Assembly: GCA_018003515.1 (NCBI GenBank)
Contig: JAGNDO010000013.1
Location: forward strand, 1 to 64,000
Direction: 5' to 3'
DNA: 64,000 nt
From: Caldilineaceae bacterium
GTDB lineage: Bacteria > Chloroflexota > Anaerolineae > Caldilineales > Caldilineaceae
Of this stretch, positions 46,956 through 56,930 are shown piece by piece (the first letter of the stretch is position 1; each line of letters begins with the position of its first letter). The position numbers and the translations under genes are program-made. The notes under the pieces are model-generated. The model was given only the letters and a program-made list of their open reading frames with translations, was not told where the DNA came from and searched no databases.

Positions 46956-49019
46956 TCAGCGGAGAAGCCAGGGGAGGTAAAGTCGTTCGTCCCGGATCTC
47001 CCTGGCCCGCACCCAGGCGGCGTCGATCAGGGTTTGCAGGGTGATCACCCGGCTGGTCTGGGGGCTGGCCTGGGCGGTGAGGGCGAGGACGGCGTAGTCC
47101 ATCTCCCCGACCGTGGCGGTGACGGGGACTTGCACGGCCACGGTCAGGGTGAGGGCGTGGCCGGGGGCGATTGGCCCCAATGTCTTGGCCACGGTGATGG
47201 GCCAGCCGCTTTGCACCAAGCTCACGTCATAGCGGTCGGCTACGCCCCCCGTGTTGGTGAGGGTAAGGGTGTGGGTGATCCGCCCGGCGGCGGGGGCGAA
47301 GAGGGTGGGGCCGCCGGTGGTGACAGCCAGATCGTGGACGGCCACGATGTTGAGGAAGATGGCGCTGGGTACGCCCCAGTTCCCGGCGGCGTTTTGGGCT
47401 TGGACGAAGATCGTGTGGCGGCCTGGGGTCCAGCCGGCGGTGTCGATCTGGCCGGTTAAGGACTCGGTGGGGCTGTTGAAGAGGCCGTCATTGGGGGCCA
47501 AGGGCGTGACCGCTCCGCCAGCCCAGGGGGGCGCGTCCACAGACCATCGGGCCGCGCCAACACCCACCGACGGCTGCAAACCCCAACCGTGGCTGTCATA
47601 GCGCGTCCCGTCCCCGATCCCAGACAGGTTCACCTTTTCGCCCTGAAAAACGGTGGCCGACCCCAGAGAAAGTTCGATGACTTCTGGGCCGGCGGGCGCG
47701 GTGTAGGGGTGGAAAGCGGCTTTGGCGGCGTAGCCCAGGGCGGCCAGGTTGGGTTGAAGGATGCTGCTTTCGAAGGTGGCGCAGGATTGGAAGAAGGCGC
47801 TGCCCATCTCGAAGGTGAAGGCGGCCACCCCCAGATCGCCGTAGGCCCAATCGGTGTTGGAGCCGTCAAAGGCGTAGAGACAGGCGGCGCTGCGACAGAC
47901 CTGATGGCCGTTGTAGAAGCCGAACTTGCGACCCAGGGTGCGCAGTTGGCTGTCGTTGGGCGCGGCCCCGGCGCTCCAATCCCAGGGGTAGAGGACCAGG
48001 CCGCCATAGCTGTGCAACGAGACGAGAATGCCCGTGGCGTCCGCGGGGGCGACGTCCGTGTCCGCGGGGCCGCGCTGGTCCGGGAAGAGGCCACGCAGAT
48101 ATGTTTGCAGGGCGGCGGTCTCCGGCTCGGAGGCCGGGGAAGTGCCCCGATAGAAGATGCTGCACGGGTCTGTGGAGGAGCAGCCAGAGCCGGTGCAACT
48201 GTTCCATTTGTAGCTGCTGTTGCGGTTGAGATCCACGCCATAGGTGGGGAAGGCGCAGGCGCTGGTCGTGTCCGTGTTCTTGCGCCAGGAATAGCCCTGC
48301 TCGGCCCACACCCGCCCATCCGGGTTGGCCTGGGCCAGGATGTGGACTTCGCTGAAATCGAGAATGGCGGTGATCTCCGGGTCCACGCCATAGGCGTTGA
48401 CCAGTTGTTCGGCGAAACGGGTAGCCGTTTCCGCGGCCACATATTCCCGGGCGTGGACCGCGCCCATGACGAAGAGGGCGGGCTTGGGGCCGGGGATGGC
48501 TTGGTTGGTGAGAACGAGTACGTTTAGATCAAAACCGGGCGGGCCGCTGGGGATGGCCTTGTCCCAACTGTTGCCCATGTCGATCCAGCGGGCGATAGAC
48601 GGATGGGCGACGGCCAAGGCGGAAAGGTCGGCGTAGGTCTCGCCCACTGTGCGATAGCAGACGTAGGCGGGGATGCCGCTGGTTTGATCCGGCAAGTGGG
48701 GCCGGGGGGCGTTGATAGCCTCGGTCTGGGCATAGTCGATGAGTACCCAGTAGCCGGCCACGGTGAGGGCGTCGATCTGGGGCTGGGTCACCTGGGCCAG
48801 GACGGAGCCGCGGGCGTGGTCCACTTCCCAGATGTCGATGCCGAGATCGACCAGATGTTGCAGGCCGGGCGTGTGGGTGAAATAGATGCGGGCGATCAAG
48901 GGGCTGGGGGTTGGGGATTGGGGATTGGTTGATTGGTTGATTGGCGCGGCGGTGGAGATCTCGCCGGGGGCGAAGATGAGCAGGGTGAACAGGCAAAGGA
49001 TAAGCGTAGTTTTGCGCAT
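46956..49019 (-). CDS. Secreted M14 zinc carboxypeptidase with YLP tail
   Basis: A 687-residue exported metallocarboxypeptidase, convergent with the preceding operon. Signal peptide residues 4-25, then a stretch INQSTNPQSPTPSP encoded by STRR-like heptamers, and the catalytic domain with zinc ligands His189 and Glu192 (VHAREYVAAE) and His336 (SLHSYGG), the RN pair in GVDLNRNSS and the catalytic Glu404 in TFEMG. A C-terminal beta domain follows, and the end is RLYLPWLLR. The start is the ATG at 49019; codons upstream in frame run through hairpin DNA. It probably trims peptides released by the clan CD-like proteins across the terminator (inference). Confidence 0.9.
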   Translation of the reverse strand: MRKTTLILCLFTLLIFAPGEISTAAPINQSTNPQSPTPSPLIARIYFTHTPGLQHLVDLGIDIWEVDHARGSVLAQVTQPQIDALTVAGYWVLIDYAQTEAINAPRPHLPDQTSGIPAYVCYRTVGETYADLSALAVAHPSIARWIDMGNSWDKAIPSGPPGFDLNVLVLTNQAIPGPKPALFVMGAVHAREYVAAETATRFAEQLVNAYGVDPEITAILDFSEVHILAQANPDGRVWAEQGYSWRKNTDTTSACAFPTYGVDLNRNSSYKWNSCTGSGCSSTDPCSIFYRGTSPASEPETAALQTYLRGLFPDQRGPADTDVAPADATGILVSLHSYGGLVLYPWDWSAGAAPNDSQLRTLGRKFGFYNGHQVCRSAACLYAFDGSNTDWAYGDLGVAAFTFEMGSAFFQSCATFESSILQPNLAALGYAAKAAFHPYTAPAGPEVIELSLGSATVFQGEKVNLSGIGDGTRYDSHGWGLQPSVGVGAARWSVDAPPWAGGAVTPLAPNDGLFNSPTESLTGQIDTAGWTPGRHTIFVQAQNAAGNWGVPSAIFLNIVAVHDLAVTTGGPTLFAPAAGRITHTLTLTNTGGVADRYDVSLVQSGWPITVAKTLGPIAPGHALTLTVAVQVPVTATVGEMDYAVLALTAQASPQTSRVITLQTLIDAAWVRAREIRDERLYLPWLLR

Positions 49020-49116
49020 GGTGGGCAAAGGGTGGGGTGAGTTGGGCTGATTGACTATCTCGGCTATGCAAATCAGGACGGTCTGGGCTTGGCAAAGTGA
49101 CGGGGGGGGGCGCAAA

Positions 49117-49183
49117 AACCTTCCCGGCAGGGGCCACAAAATTTTGGGGAAAGGCAGATATTGTGGCCCCTGCCGGGAAGGTT
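49117..49183. repeat. Long perfect hairpin
   Basis: Left arm 49117-49139 and right arm 49161-49183 are exact complements (23 bp, AACCTTCCCGGCAGGGGCC core). It lies between the M14 gene and the HigBA module. Confidence 0.9.
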
Positions 49184-49191
49184 GGTCAACG

Positions 49192-49245
49192 CAAACAACA
49201 AGGAGCCGGGACATCTGGGCAGGTGTCCCGGCTCCTTGTTGTTTG
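49192..49245 (-). terminator. Terminator-like hairpin after the antitoxin gene
   Basis: About 20 bp stem CAAACAACAAGGAGCCGGGAC / GTCCCGGCTCC-TTGTTGTTTG, loop near 49215-49222, 17 bases past the antitoxin stop. Confidence 0.85.
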
Positions 49246-49261
49246 AACGATCATTCTCAGG

Positions 49262-49630
49262 TTAACTTTCAGCCGTATGATACGATTCAGAGCTTTCGGC
49301 CAAGATCGTTTCAGTGTTGCGGGGTAGCGTCGGCTGCAAGAGATCGGCTTCGATAGAAAGGCGCAAGCCCAAGCTGTGCAACAGAGATTTGAGGCTGGCT
49401 AGTTGGGGATTGCCCGTGGCGGAGAGCATTCGATATATATTTTCCCGGTTCAACCCGGCGCTGCGGGCAGTTTGGGCGATGCCTCGGGCTTCGGCCACAT
49501 CTCGAAGCGCAAGAAGAAAGCCCTGCTGATCCCCATCCTCGACCGCCGCGTTCAAATAGGCAGCCGCCTCGATAGGATCGCGCAAATCCTCGTATAGTCC
49601 ATCCACATATTTTGCTGTTAGCTCGCTCAT
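49262..49630 (-). CDS. HigA-like antitoxin (addiction-module antidote, XRE type)
   Basis: A 122-residue protein of the putative addiction-module antidote family: PIEAAAYLNAAVEDGDQQGFLLALRDVAEARGIAQTARSAGLNRENIYRMLSATGNPQLASLKSLLHSLGLRLSIE. The helix-turn-helix is in the second half. The ATG overlaps the toxin stop (ATGA), giving toxin-antitoxin order. Residues after 100 are variable. Confidence 0.92.
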   Translation of the reverse strand: MSELTAKYVDGLYEDLRDPIEAAAYLNAAVEDGDQQGFLLALRDVAEARGIAQTARSAGLNRENIYRMLSATGNPQLASLKSLLHSLGLRLSIEADLLQPTLPRNTETILAESSESYHTAES

Positions 49631-49965
49631 GGTGCCCTCGATTGATAATCTTCCCAGTTGCGGTGAGCCTGGAAAACGTCTCGTTTTTGGCTGCCTTTGT
49701 CACCCCCGCACAACAAGATCACGACAGTATCGCCTCTGCGTCCGTAATAAACGCGATACCCAGGGCCATATGGAATCCGAAGTTCATTCACCCCGCCACC
49801 GACGCTACGAGAATCGCCCAGATTTCCCATGCGCGCCCGATTGAGTCGTACACGCACTCTCGATCTGGCTTGTCCATCCCGAAGACTCGATAACCAGTCT
49901 CGAAAGGGGTTTCGGCCATCCCCTGTCAGATATTCAAGGATCTCAATCACGGGATCATTTTGCAT
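49627..49965 (-). CDS. RelE/ParE-family (HigB-like) toxin
   Basis: A 112-residue phage-derived Gp49/HigB-type toxin: NPFRDWLSSLRDGQARSRVRVRLNRARMGNLGDSRSVGGGVNELRIPYGPGYRVYYGRRGDTVVILLCGGDKGSQKRD. The start at 49965 fits a leaderless promoter: TGCTACACT ends six bases before the ATG. Encoded ahead of its antitoxin, with which it overlaps. Confidence 0.93.
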   Translation of the reverse strand: MQNDPVIEILEYLTGDGRNPFRDWLSSLRDGQARSRVRVRLNRARMGNLGDSRSVGGGVNELRIPYGPGYRVYYGRRGDTVVILLCGGDKGSQKRDVFQAHRNWEDYQSRAP

Positions 49966-49971
49966 GAGATA

Positions 49972-49980
49972 AGTGTAGCA
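49972..49980 (-). promoter_or_regulatory. Leaderless-type -10 box of the HigBA module
   Basis: On the minus strand TGCTACACT (49980-49972), an extended -10, with six bases to the ATG. The mRNA would start at or next to the start codon. Confidence 0.5.
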
Positions 49981-50055
49981 CAAAAACTACAAAAGTAAAG
50001 AGTCTATTCTTCTTTCGTTCTGCCAATAGCGTTGTGCGTTGGCAATAGCACGGGA

Positions 50056-50169
50056 TTAGGTGCTTTTGTCGCCTCCACAAAACAAGAGAACGACTTCAGA
50101 ACCCGTCAGGCCAAAATAGACACAAAACCCCGGACCCATATGGATGCGAAGTTTGTAGACGCCCACGAC
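50056..50169 (-). pseudogene. Remnant of a RelE/HigB-type toxin
   Basis: The 37 codons VVGVYKLRIHMGPGFCVYFG then LTGSEVVLLFCGGDKST match the C-terminal half of the intact toxin next door (GGVNELRIPYGPGYRVYYG, VVILLCGGDK). The N-terminal half is absent; the upstream sequence is repeat DNA with a GTTCGCACC hairpin. The reading frame that runs further (to 50550) is the antisense of the ATPase gene. Confidence 0.75.
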
Positions 50170-50214
50170 TATACACTCCCGAATCAACTGGGGGTGTTTA
50201 TTTTGAGTTGAAGG

Positions 50215-50261
50215 AGTCGGCACCCCCTGGTGGCGACCCGTTCGCACCAGGGGGTGCGAAC
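50215..50261. repeat. GTTCGCACC hairpin pair, copy 2
   Basis: A degenerate hairpin at 50215-50237 and an intact one at 50240-50261 (GTTCGCACC AGGG GGTGCGAAC), same family as 21222-21311 and 60164-60185. Confidence 0.8.
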
Positions 50262-50294
50262 TCCTCTGCCCAACGCAAACTATGCACCCCCGAA

Positions 50295-51428
50295 TCAAAT
50301 GCCCAGGAACGGTTGATAGTTGTCTTTGTTGATGATCTCGAAGGACGAGCCGGGGTAGGCGTTGAGGAAGGTGTCGGGCCGGCGACCTCGTGATTTGCTC
50401 CACTTGCATTCGTAGGCGTACAGACTTCCGCCTCGCTCTTCCACAATATCGATCTCCGCGCCGGTGTAGACCCGCCAGAAGTAAAGACTCGCGAATACCT
50501 TGTTGTATTGCAGCCACTTTAGCCGTTCCGCAAGCACAAAATTCTCCCAAAGTGCGCCCACATCGTCACGTTGCGCAAGCGGCTTCAGATTGTCAATGGC
50601 TGCATTGCGTACACCCAGATCCCAAAAGTAGATTTTGTCCTGTTTGCTGACCTCTTTGCGCAGATTGCGGCTATATCCGCCCAGCCGAAACACCACAAAG
50701 GCTTGTTCAAGTAAATCGATATAGGTAGCGACCGTCTCTTTGCTCATCTGCAATTGGCCGCCAAGTTCGGTCAGCGAGACTTGATTCCCAACTTGGAAAG
50801 CAAGTAATCGCACCAAGTTGCGCAATTTGGCGGAATGGCGAATTCCACCAATTTCAAGCACATCTTTGTATAGATAGCTGGCCGAGAGATTCTGTAGATA
50901 TTCTTGGCGTTGAGCGAGACTGGACAATCCGAAAATGTCGGGATAGCTACCATAGATCAAACGCTCTTCCAGCATGTCGTTGAGTTCAAATGGGGTGTAA
51001 AGTTGGGCCAGTTCGGCCATGCTAATGGGGTAGAGCTTATGTACCCATGCGCGTCCAGTCAAAGGTTCCTGGACCTGACTGGCCAGATCCAATGACGAAG
51101 AGCCTGTGACAACAATGCGCAAATTGGGGAAATTATCCGCCAGCAATTTTAGATTGATGCCAATTTCGGGAATGCGTTGCGCCTCATCCACAAAGAGCAA
51201 CTCGTATCCTTCCACCAAGCCTCGCAGTTTGCGCAGATCTCGGCTGGAAAGAATCTCGGTGTACCTCAACTCATCACCGTTGACGGCCAGAGAACGATAG
51301 GGTAGATCGGCCAAAATCTTGCGGATCAGGGTAGTCTTGCCGACCTGCCGCGCACCGTAAAGGAACACAATCTTGTTTCCGTCCTGTATTTGTTGTGATA
51401 TGTGGTCATGCAATAAACGTGGAATCAT
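50295..51428 (-). CDS. AAA+ ATPase with C-terminal DUF4143 (copy 1)
   Basis: A 377-residue P-loop ATPase of the AAA_14/DUF4143 type: Walker A GARQVGKTTL (Lys31), Walker B LLFVDEAQRI, sensor-1 IVVTGSSSLDL. The C-terminal DUF4143 domain has EIDIVEERGGSLYAYECKWSK, an E-x-D...E-x-K arrangement as in PD-(D/E)XK nucleases. The start is the ATG at 51428; no ribosome site, but TATAAT lies six bases upstream, so it is probably leaderless. Two palindromes cover the promoter. Such genes are widespread, often in many copies, and their function is not established. A paralogue is at 61920. Confidence 0.88.
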   Translation of the reverse strand: MIPRLLHDHISQQIQDGNKIVFLYGARQVGKTTLIRKILADLPYRSLAVNGDELRYTEILSSRDLRKLRGLVEGYELLFVDEAQRIPEIGINLKLLADNFPNLRIVVTGSSSLDLASQVQEPLTGRAWVHKLYPISMAELAQLYTPFELNDMLEERLIYGSYPDIFGLSSLAQRQEYLQNLSASYLYKDVLEIGGIRHSAKLRNLVRLLAFQVGNQVSLTELGGQLQMSKETVATYIDLLEQAFVVFRLGGYSRNLRKEVSKQDKIYFWDLGVRNAAIDNLKPLAQRDDVGALWENFVLAERLKWLQYNKVFASLYFWRVYTGAEIDIVEERGGSLYAYECKWSKSRGRRPDTFLNAYPGSSFEIINKDNYQPFLGI

Positions 51429-51434
51429 GCCAAA

Positions 51435-51440
51435 ATTATA
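51435..51440 (-). promoter_or_regulatory. Leaderless-type -10 box of the ATPase gene
   Basis: TATAAT on the minus strand, six bases before the ATG at 51428. Overlaps the first palindrome by one base. Confidence 0.6.
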
Positions 51441-51503
51441 GTTTATTCTCCGAATTAGCGCTAATTCGGAGAATAAACTCTCTGAATTAGCGCTAATTCG
51501 GAG
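51440..51503. promoter_or_regulatory. Twin palindromes upstream of the ATPase gene (operator candidate)
   Basis: A perfect, loop-free 40-bp palindrome (51440-51479) and a second 24-bp copy with one mismatch (51480-51503), both centred on GAATTAGCGCTAATTC, centres 32 bp (about three helical turns) apart. They occupy the spacer between the predicted -35 and -10 positions and the region upstream. Confidence 0.75.
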
Positions 51504-51584
51504 AATATTGAATTTTCTCACCTCACGCGCTTTCCCAACCCCAACCCCAATCCCTAAAATTCTAACTCCCCAATCCCCAATCCC

Positions 51585-51595
51585 TGTGCTATAAT
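51585..51595 (+). promoter_or_regulatory. Extended -10 promoter of adenine deaminase
   Basis: TGTGCTATAAT, with the TATAAT at 51590-51595; start expected near 51602. Preceded by CCCCAAT heptamer units (51543-51584). Confidence 0.7.
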
Positions 51596-51642
51596 ACTCC
51601 GAAACCCTTTTTCCAAATCGGTTTCACAAAGGAGTGTGCCTC

Positions 51643-53391
51643 ATGCCGATCCCCAATGCTGCTCGTCTTTCTGATCCTTCCCGTCTTTCCAATTTGATTG
51701 CTGTCGCCCGCGGCGACCTGCCCGCGGATCTTGTGTTGCGCAATGGCCGGGTAATCAATGTTTTCTCCGGCCAAATCGAGACCGCGGACATTGCCATCTA
51801 TGCCGGGATGATTGCCGGGGTGGGCGCGGGCTATGTCGGCGAAAAGGAGGTAGACCTGGCTGGCGCGTATGTGGCCCCCGGCCTGATCGACGCCCATGTG
51901 CATATCGAGAGCAGCCTGTGCGTGCCCAGCCAATTTGCCGCGGCCATTGTGCCACGAGGCGTCACCACCGCGGTGGTGGATCCCCACGAGATCGCCAATG
52001 TGGCGGGGATGGCCGGGGTGCGCTTTATGCGGGACGCCAGCCAGGGTTTGCCCCTGAATGTGGTGATCATGGCCCCGTCCGCGGTGCCGGCGACCCACAT
52101 GGAGACCAGCGGCGCGGCCTTGGATGCGGAGGATCTGGCGGATCTGCTGGCCGAGGGCGCGGTCTATGGCCTGGCCGAGATGATGAACTTTCCCGGTGTG
52201 GTGAACGGTGCGCCGGAGGTGCTGGCCAAGATCCTGGCCTTTGGCGGGCGGCGGCTGGATGGCCACGCGCCGGGGTTGAGCGGTCACGCCCTCAACGCGT
52301 ATGTGGCCGCGGGGGTGGGCAGCGAACACGAATGCACGACGATTCCCGAGGCCGAGGAGAAGCTGGCCAGGGGGCTGTATATTTTGATCCGAGAGGCCAC
52401 CAACGCCCATAATCTGCACAACCTGCTGCCCATGATCACCCCGCAGAACAGCCGCCGCATCTGCTTTTGCACGGATGACCGCATCCCGGTCGATCTGCTG
52501 GACCAGGGCAGCGTGGACTATATGGTGCGGGAAGCCATCGCCTATGGCATCGACCCGGTGGAGGCCTTCCGCATGGCCACCCTCAACAGCGCGGAGTGGT
52601 TTGGGCTGACGGATCGGGGGGCGATTGCGCCGGGTCGGGCCGCGGATCTGATGATTTTCGACGATCTGGCCGCCCCCACCGCCCGGCTGGTCTATGCGGG
52701 GGGAGAATTGGTGGCGGAGACGGGGTCTATGCGGGGCGAGATTTCGTTGCCTTTTCCCAACATTCCTGATACCGTCGGCTCCACCATGCGGGTGAATTGG
52801 GAGCGGGTCGATTTTCGGATTCCGGCCCAGGGCGGGCAGGTGCGGGTGATCGGCTCCTTGGAAAATCAGTTGGTGACAGAGCATCGTATCCTGGACGTGC
52901 CCGTGGTGGATGGCTACGCCGTGGCGGACCCGGCGCGGGACATTTTGAAGATGGCCGTGATCGACCGCCACACCGGGTCGGGGATGAGCTTGGGCTTTAT
53001 CCAGGGTTTTGGGCTGAAACGAGGAGCGCTGGCCGGGACCGTGGCCCATGATCATCACAATTTGGTCGTGATCGGCGCGGACGATGGGGCCATGATGGCC
53101 GCGGCCCGTCGGGTGGGGCAGATGGGCGGCGGCTTGGCCGTGGTGGATGGGGAGACCGTGCTGGCCGACCTGCCCCTGCCCGTGGCTGGGTTGATGAGCG
53201 ACCGGCCCGTGGCCGCGGTCAAGGCGGCCTATGCACGTTTGCAGGCCGCGGCGGCAGATCTTGGCTCCCCCATGCACGATCCCTACATGGCCATGAGCTT
53301 TATGGCCTTGGAGGTGATCCCCGCCCTCAAATTGACCGACAAGGGGCTGGTGGATGTGGAGGCCTTCGATTTTGTGGATTTGTTCGTTTAG
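51643..53391 (+). CDS. ade: Adenine deaminase
   Basis: Deaminates adenine to hypoxanthine in purine salvage. A 582-residue protein of the bacterial Ade (YerA) type: metal-binding DAHVHIESS, VDPHEIANVAG, GHAPGLSG, and CTDDRIPVDL, with the C-terminal half including TVAHDHHNLVVIGADDGAM. The start is the ATG at 51643, with AAAGGAG eight bases upstream (a GTG at 51634 is too close to the site). Terminated by the hairpin at 53429. Confidence 0.95.
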   Translation: MPIPNAARLSDPSRLSNLIAVARGDLPADLVLRNGRVINVFSGQIETADIAIYAGMIAGVGAGYVGEKEVDLAGAYVAPGLIDAHVHIESSLCVPSQFAAAIVPRGVTTAVVDPHEIANVAGMAGVRFMRDASQGLPLNVVIMAPSAVPATHMETSGAALDAEDLADLLAEGAVYGLAEMMNFPGVVNGAPEVLAKILAFGGRRLDGHAPGLSGHALNAYVAAGVGSEHECTTIPEAEEKLARGLYILIREATNAHNLHNLLPMITPQNSRRICFCTDDRIPVDLLDQGSVDYMVREAIAYGIDPVEAFRMATLNSAEWFGLTDRGAIAPGRAADLMIFDDLAAPTARLVYAGGELVAETGSMRGEISLPFPNIPDTVGSTMRVNWERVDFRIPAQGGQVRVIGSLENQLVTEHRILDVPVVDGYAVADPARDILKMAVIDRHTGSGMSLGFIQGFGLKRGALAGTVAHDHHNLVVIGADDGAMMAAARRVGQMGGGLAVVDGETVLADLPLPVAGLMSDRPVAAVKAAYARLQAAAADLGSPMHDPYMAMSFMALEVIPALKLTDKGLVDVEAFDFVDLFV

Positions 53392-53428
53392 GGGGATAAT
53401 TTAACGGCAATTCAGCATTGCACGACGA

Positions 53429-53475
53429 GGTGCGTGGTGCGTGGAAATACCGTCCACGGGCCACGCACCTTTTTT
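53429..53475 (+). terminator. Terminator of adenine deaminase
   Basis: Stem AGGTGCGTGGTGCGTGGA / TCCACGGGCCACGCACCT with mismatches, loop AATACCG, followed by T6. Confidence 0.8.
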
Positions 53476-53480
53476 AATGA

Positions 53481-53550
53481 TTGAGATTAAGAGAGTAGGA
53501 GATTGGTGTGGTTCGACCACGTTCTAATCTCCCAATCTCTCAATCTCCAA
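53481..53550. repeat. Octamer fold-back hairpin (GAGATT family)
   Basis: Left 53481-53507 (TGAGATTAAGAG... GGAGATTGG), right 53524-53550 (CTAATCTCCCAATCTCTCAATCTCC). Same family as 18791, 54778 and 56931. Confidence 0.8.
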
Positions 53551-53578
53551 CCAACCGATCACTTGGGAGAACTAATCC

Positions 53579-54778
53579 ATGTTTGAAACCATTGAAATGG
53601 CCCCGGCGGATGCGATTTTGGGGCTGACGGATGCATTTAAGGCGGACCCAAACCCCAAGAAGATCAACCTGGGGGTGGGGGTGTACAAGGACGCCAACGG
53701 CAAGACCCCGGTCCTGCGGGCGGTGAAGATGGCCGAGGCGCGCATTTTGGCCGGCGAAAGCACCAAGAGCTATCTGCCCATCGACGGCTCCCCGGCCTAC
53801 GCCGCCGCGGTCCAGGCCATGCTCTTTGGCGCGGACCACGACATCATCACCAGCCAGCGGGCGGCCACGGCCCAGACCCCCGGCGGCACGGGCGCGTTGC
53901 GGGTGGGGGCGGATTTCGTCGCCCGCAAGTTCCCCAACGCCACGGTTTGGCTCAGCGACCCCACCTGGCCCAACCACCCCAGCGTCTTCAAGGCGGCGGG
54001 GCTGAAGGTGGCGACCTATCCTTATTTTGATAAAACCGCCAACGGGATTGCCTTTGACGACCTGTTGGCCACCTTGTCCCTGGTCCCCGCCGGAGACGTG
54101 GTGGTCCTGCACGGAGCCTGCCACAACCCCACGGGCGTGGATCTGACCCCGGAACAGTGGACTCAGGTGGCGGCGGTGCTGGCCAAGACCGGCGCCCTGC
54201 CCCTGATCGACTTTGCCTATCAAGGCTTCGCCGTGGGGCTGGAGGAGGACGCGGTGGGCCTCCGCACCATCGCCCAGGCCATGCCCGAGTTTATGGTGGC
54301 CAGCTCCTTCTCCAAAAATTTTGGCCTGTACAACGAGCGGGTGGGCGCGCTCACCGTGGTGGCCGGGGACGCGGACGCGGCCGAGCGGGCCCGCAGCCAT
54401 GTCAAGATCGTGGTCCGGGTCAACTATTCCAATCCACCGTCCCACGGCGGGGCCATTGTCAGCACCGTGCTAGGCGACCCAGAACTGCGGGCCGTCTGGG
54501 AAGCCGAGCTGACCGAGATGCGGGATCGCATCAACACCATGCGCCATCTCTTTGTGGAGACCTTGGACGAGAAGGGGGCCAAGCAGGACTTCTCCTTCAT
54601 CGCCCGGCAGCGGGGCATGTTCAGCTTCTCCGGCCTCACCCCGGCCCATGTCAAGGCGTTGGCCGAAAAGTATGCCATCTACGCCGTGGGATCGGGCCGC
54701 ATCAACGTGGCCGGGCTGACCGAGGCGAATATGGACTATCTGTGCTCGGCGATTGCGGATGTGCTAAAAACGTCGTAG
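53579..54778 (+). CDS. Aromatic/aspartate aminotransferase (class I)
   Basis: A 399-residue class I aminotransferase of the proteobacterial AspC/TyrB-like group: PLP lysine Lys246 in SSFSKNFGLYNERVG, the PTWPNHPSVF loop, and HGACHNPTGVDLTPEQW. Length and motifs match aspartate/tyrosine aminotransferases. The start ATG follows a weak GGGAG-like site (TTGGGAGAACTAATCC). A second, distantly related aspartate-type enzyme follows 112 bases downstream. Confidence 0.93.
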   Translation: MFETIEMAPADAILGLTDAFKADPNPKKINLGVGVYKDANGKTPVLRAVKMAEARILAGESTKSYLPIDGSPAYAAAVQAMLFGADHDIITSQRAATAQTPGGTGALRVGADFVARKFPNATVWLSDPTWPNHPSVFKAAGLKVATYPYFDKTANGIAFDDLLATLSLVPAGDVVVLHGACHNPTGVDLTPEQWTQVAAVLAKTGALPLIDFAYQGFAVGLEEDAVGLRTIAQAMPEFMVASSFSKNFGLYNERVGALTVVAGDADAAERARSHVKIVVRVNYSNPPSHGGAIVSTVLGDPELRAVWEAELTEMRDRINTMRHLFVETLDEKGAKQDFSFIARQRGMFSFSGLTPAHVKALAEKYAIYAVGSGRINVAGLTEANMDYLCSAIADVLKTS

Positions 54779-54859
54779 GAGATTGAGAGATTGGGAGATT
54801 AGGAGATTGGTCTGGTATCACACCAATCTCCTAATCTCCCAATCTCCTAATCTCTCAAA
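54778..54859. repeat. Octamer fold-back hairpin (GAGATT family)
   Basis: Arms of GGAGATTG/GAGATTAG units and their complements around TCTGGTATCACA, between the two aminotransferase genes. Confidence 0.9.
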
Positions 54860-54890
54860 TTCTTCCCCCGTCAACGGAGACACCAACCCC

Positions 54891-56060
<1,170 letters not shown>

Positions 56061-56137
56061 AAGCAAAGATTTTGTTGCAATACCTTGCCATTTATGGCAA
56101 TTATCTCCAACCAATTTAGCAATTGAAAGGCGAAATC

Positions 56138-56926
56138 ATGGATGTTCTCAGTCTGCTTTTGGTCGGTGTGGCGGCGATAGGCGGGGGCGCGGTCAACGCC
56201 CTGGCCGGTGGCGGCACGTTGATCACTTTCCCCGCCTTGATGATGGCGGGGGCATCCTCCGGGGTGACCGCTGTGATGGCGAATGTCACCAACACGGTGG
56301 CATTGCTTCCCGGCTATTTGGGCGCGACCTATGCCCAGAAAGACGATCTGAAAGGCCAGTCCGGGCGCATGTTGATCTTTTTGCCCATTGGCGCGCTGGG
56401 CGGCATTTTGGGTGGCATTTTGCTGTTGAACACGGGGGAGAAGTTATTCAGCGACTTGGTTCCCTACCTGATCCTGTTGGCCTCTGGCCTGCTGGCCCTG
56501 CAAAATCCTGTGCGCAATTGGATGACCAAACGCACGGCCGCCGCGGCCTTGCAGGGCGGCGGGGCAGCCACTCCGTCCGAACTTTGGAAAACCCTGCCCG
56601 TTGGCCTGGCGGCCATCTATGGCGGCTACTTCGGGGCCGGTCTCAGCGTGATCGTGCTGGCTGTGTTGGGCTTGGTGCTGGACGACACCCTGACCCGGCT
56701 CAACGCACTCAAGCAGGCCATCTCCTTCAGCGTCAACCTGGCCGCGGCCATCTTCTTCCTCTTCTCCGGAAAAGTCGTGTGGGAGCCGGCCATGGTCATG
56801 GCCGTGGGCGCGCTGATCGGCGGCGTCCTGGGCGGCAAACTGGCCGGACGTATCCACCCCACCACCCTGCGCTGGATCGTCGTCACCATCGGCGTGATCG
56901 TGGCGGTTATTTATTTGGTGAGGTAG
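56138..56926 (+). CDS. TSUP (TauE/SafE) family permease
   Basis: A 262-residue membrane protein with eight predicted helices. The duplicated TSUP core is visible: [21 protein letters not shown] and [12 protein letters not shown] in the first half, and [34 protein letters not shown] in the second. The family exports sulfite, sulfoacetate or related anions, or takes up thiosulfate; the ligand here is unknown. The start is the ATG at 56138 (AAAGGCG upstream). Confidence 0.93.
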   Translation: MDVLSLLLVGVAAIGGGAVNALAGGGTLITFPALMMAGASSGVTAVMANVTNTVALLPGYLGATYAQKDDLKGQSGRMLIFLPIGALGGILGGILLLNTGEKLFSDLVPYLILLASGLLALQNPVRNWMTKRTAAAALQGGGAATPSELWKTLPVGLAAIYGGYFGAGLSVIVLAVLGLVLDDTLTRLNALKQAISFSVNLAAAIFFLFSGKVVWEPAMVMAVGALIGGVLGGKLAGRIHPTTLRWIVVTIGVIVAVIYLVR

Positions 56927-56930
56927 GGTA

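Noticed and set aside
46956..49214. Longer M14 protein starting at 49214
   Set aside because: The extra 65 codons run through a perfect hairpin and G-rich repeat DNA; the ATG at 49019 is followed by a normal signal peptide.
50170..50550. Reading frame continuing upstream of the toxin remnant
   Set aside because: Beyond 50169 the frame is antisense to the ATPase gene and includes the hairpin repeat; only the 37 C-terminal codons resemble a toxin.
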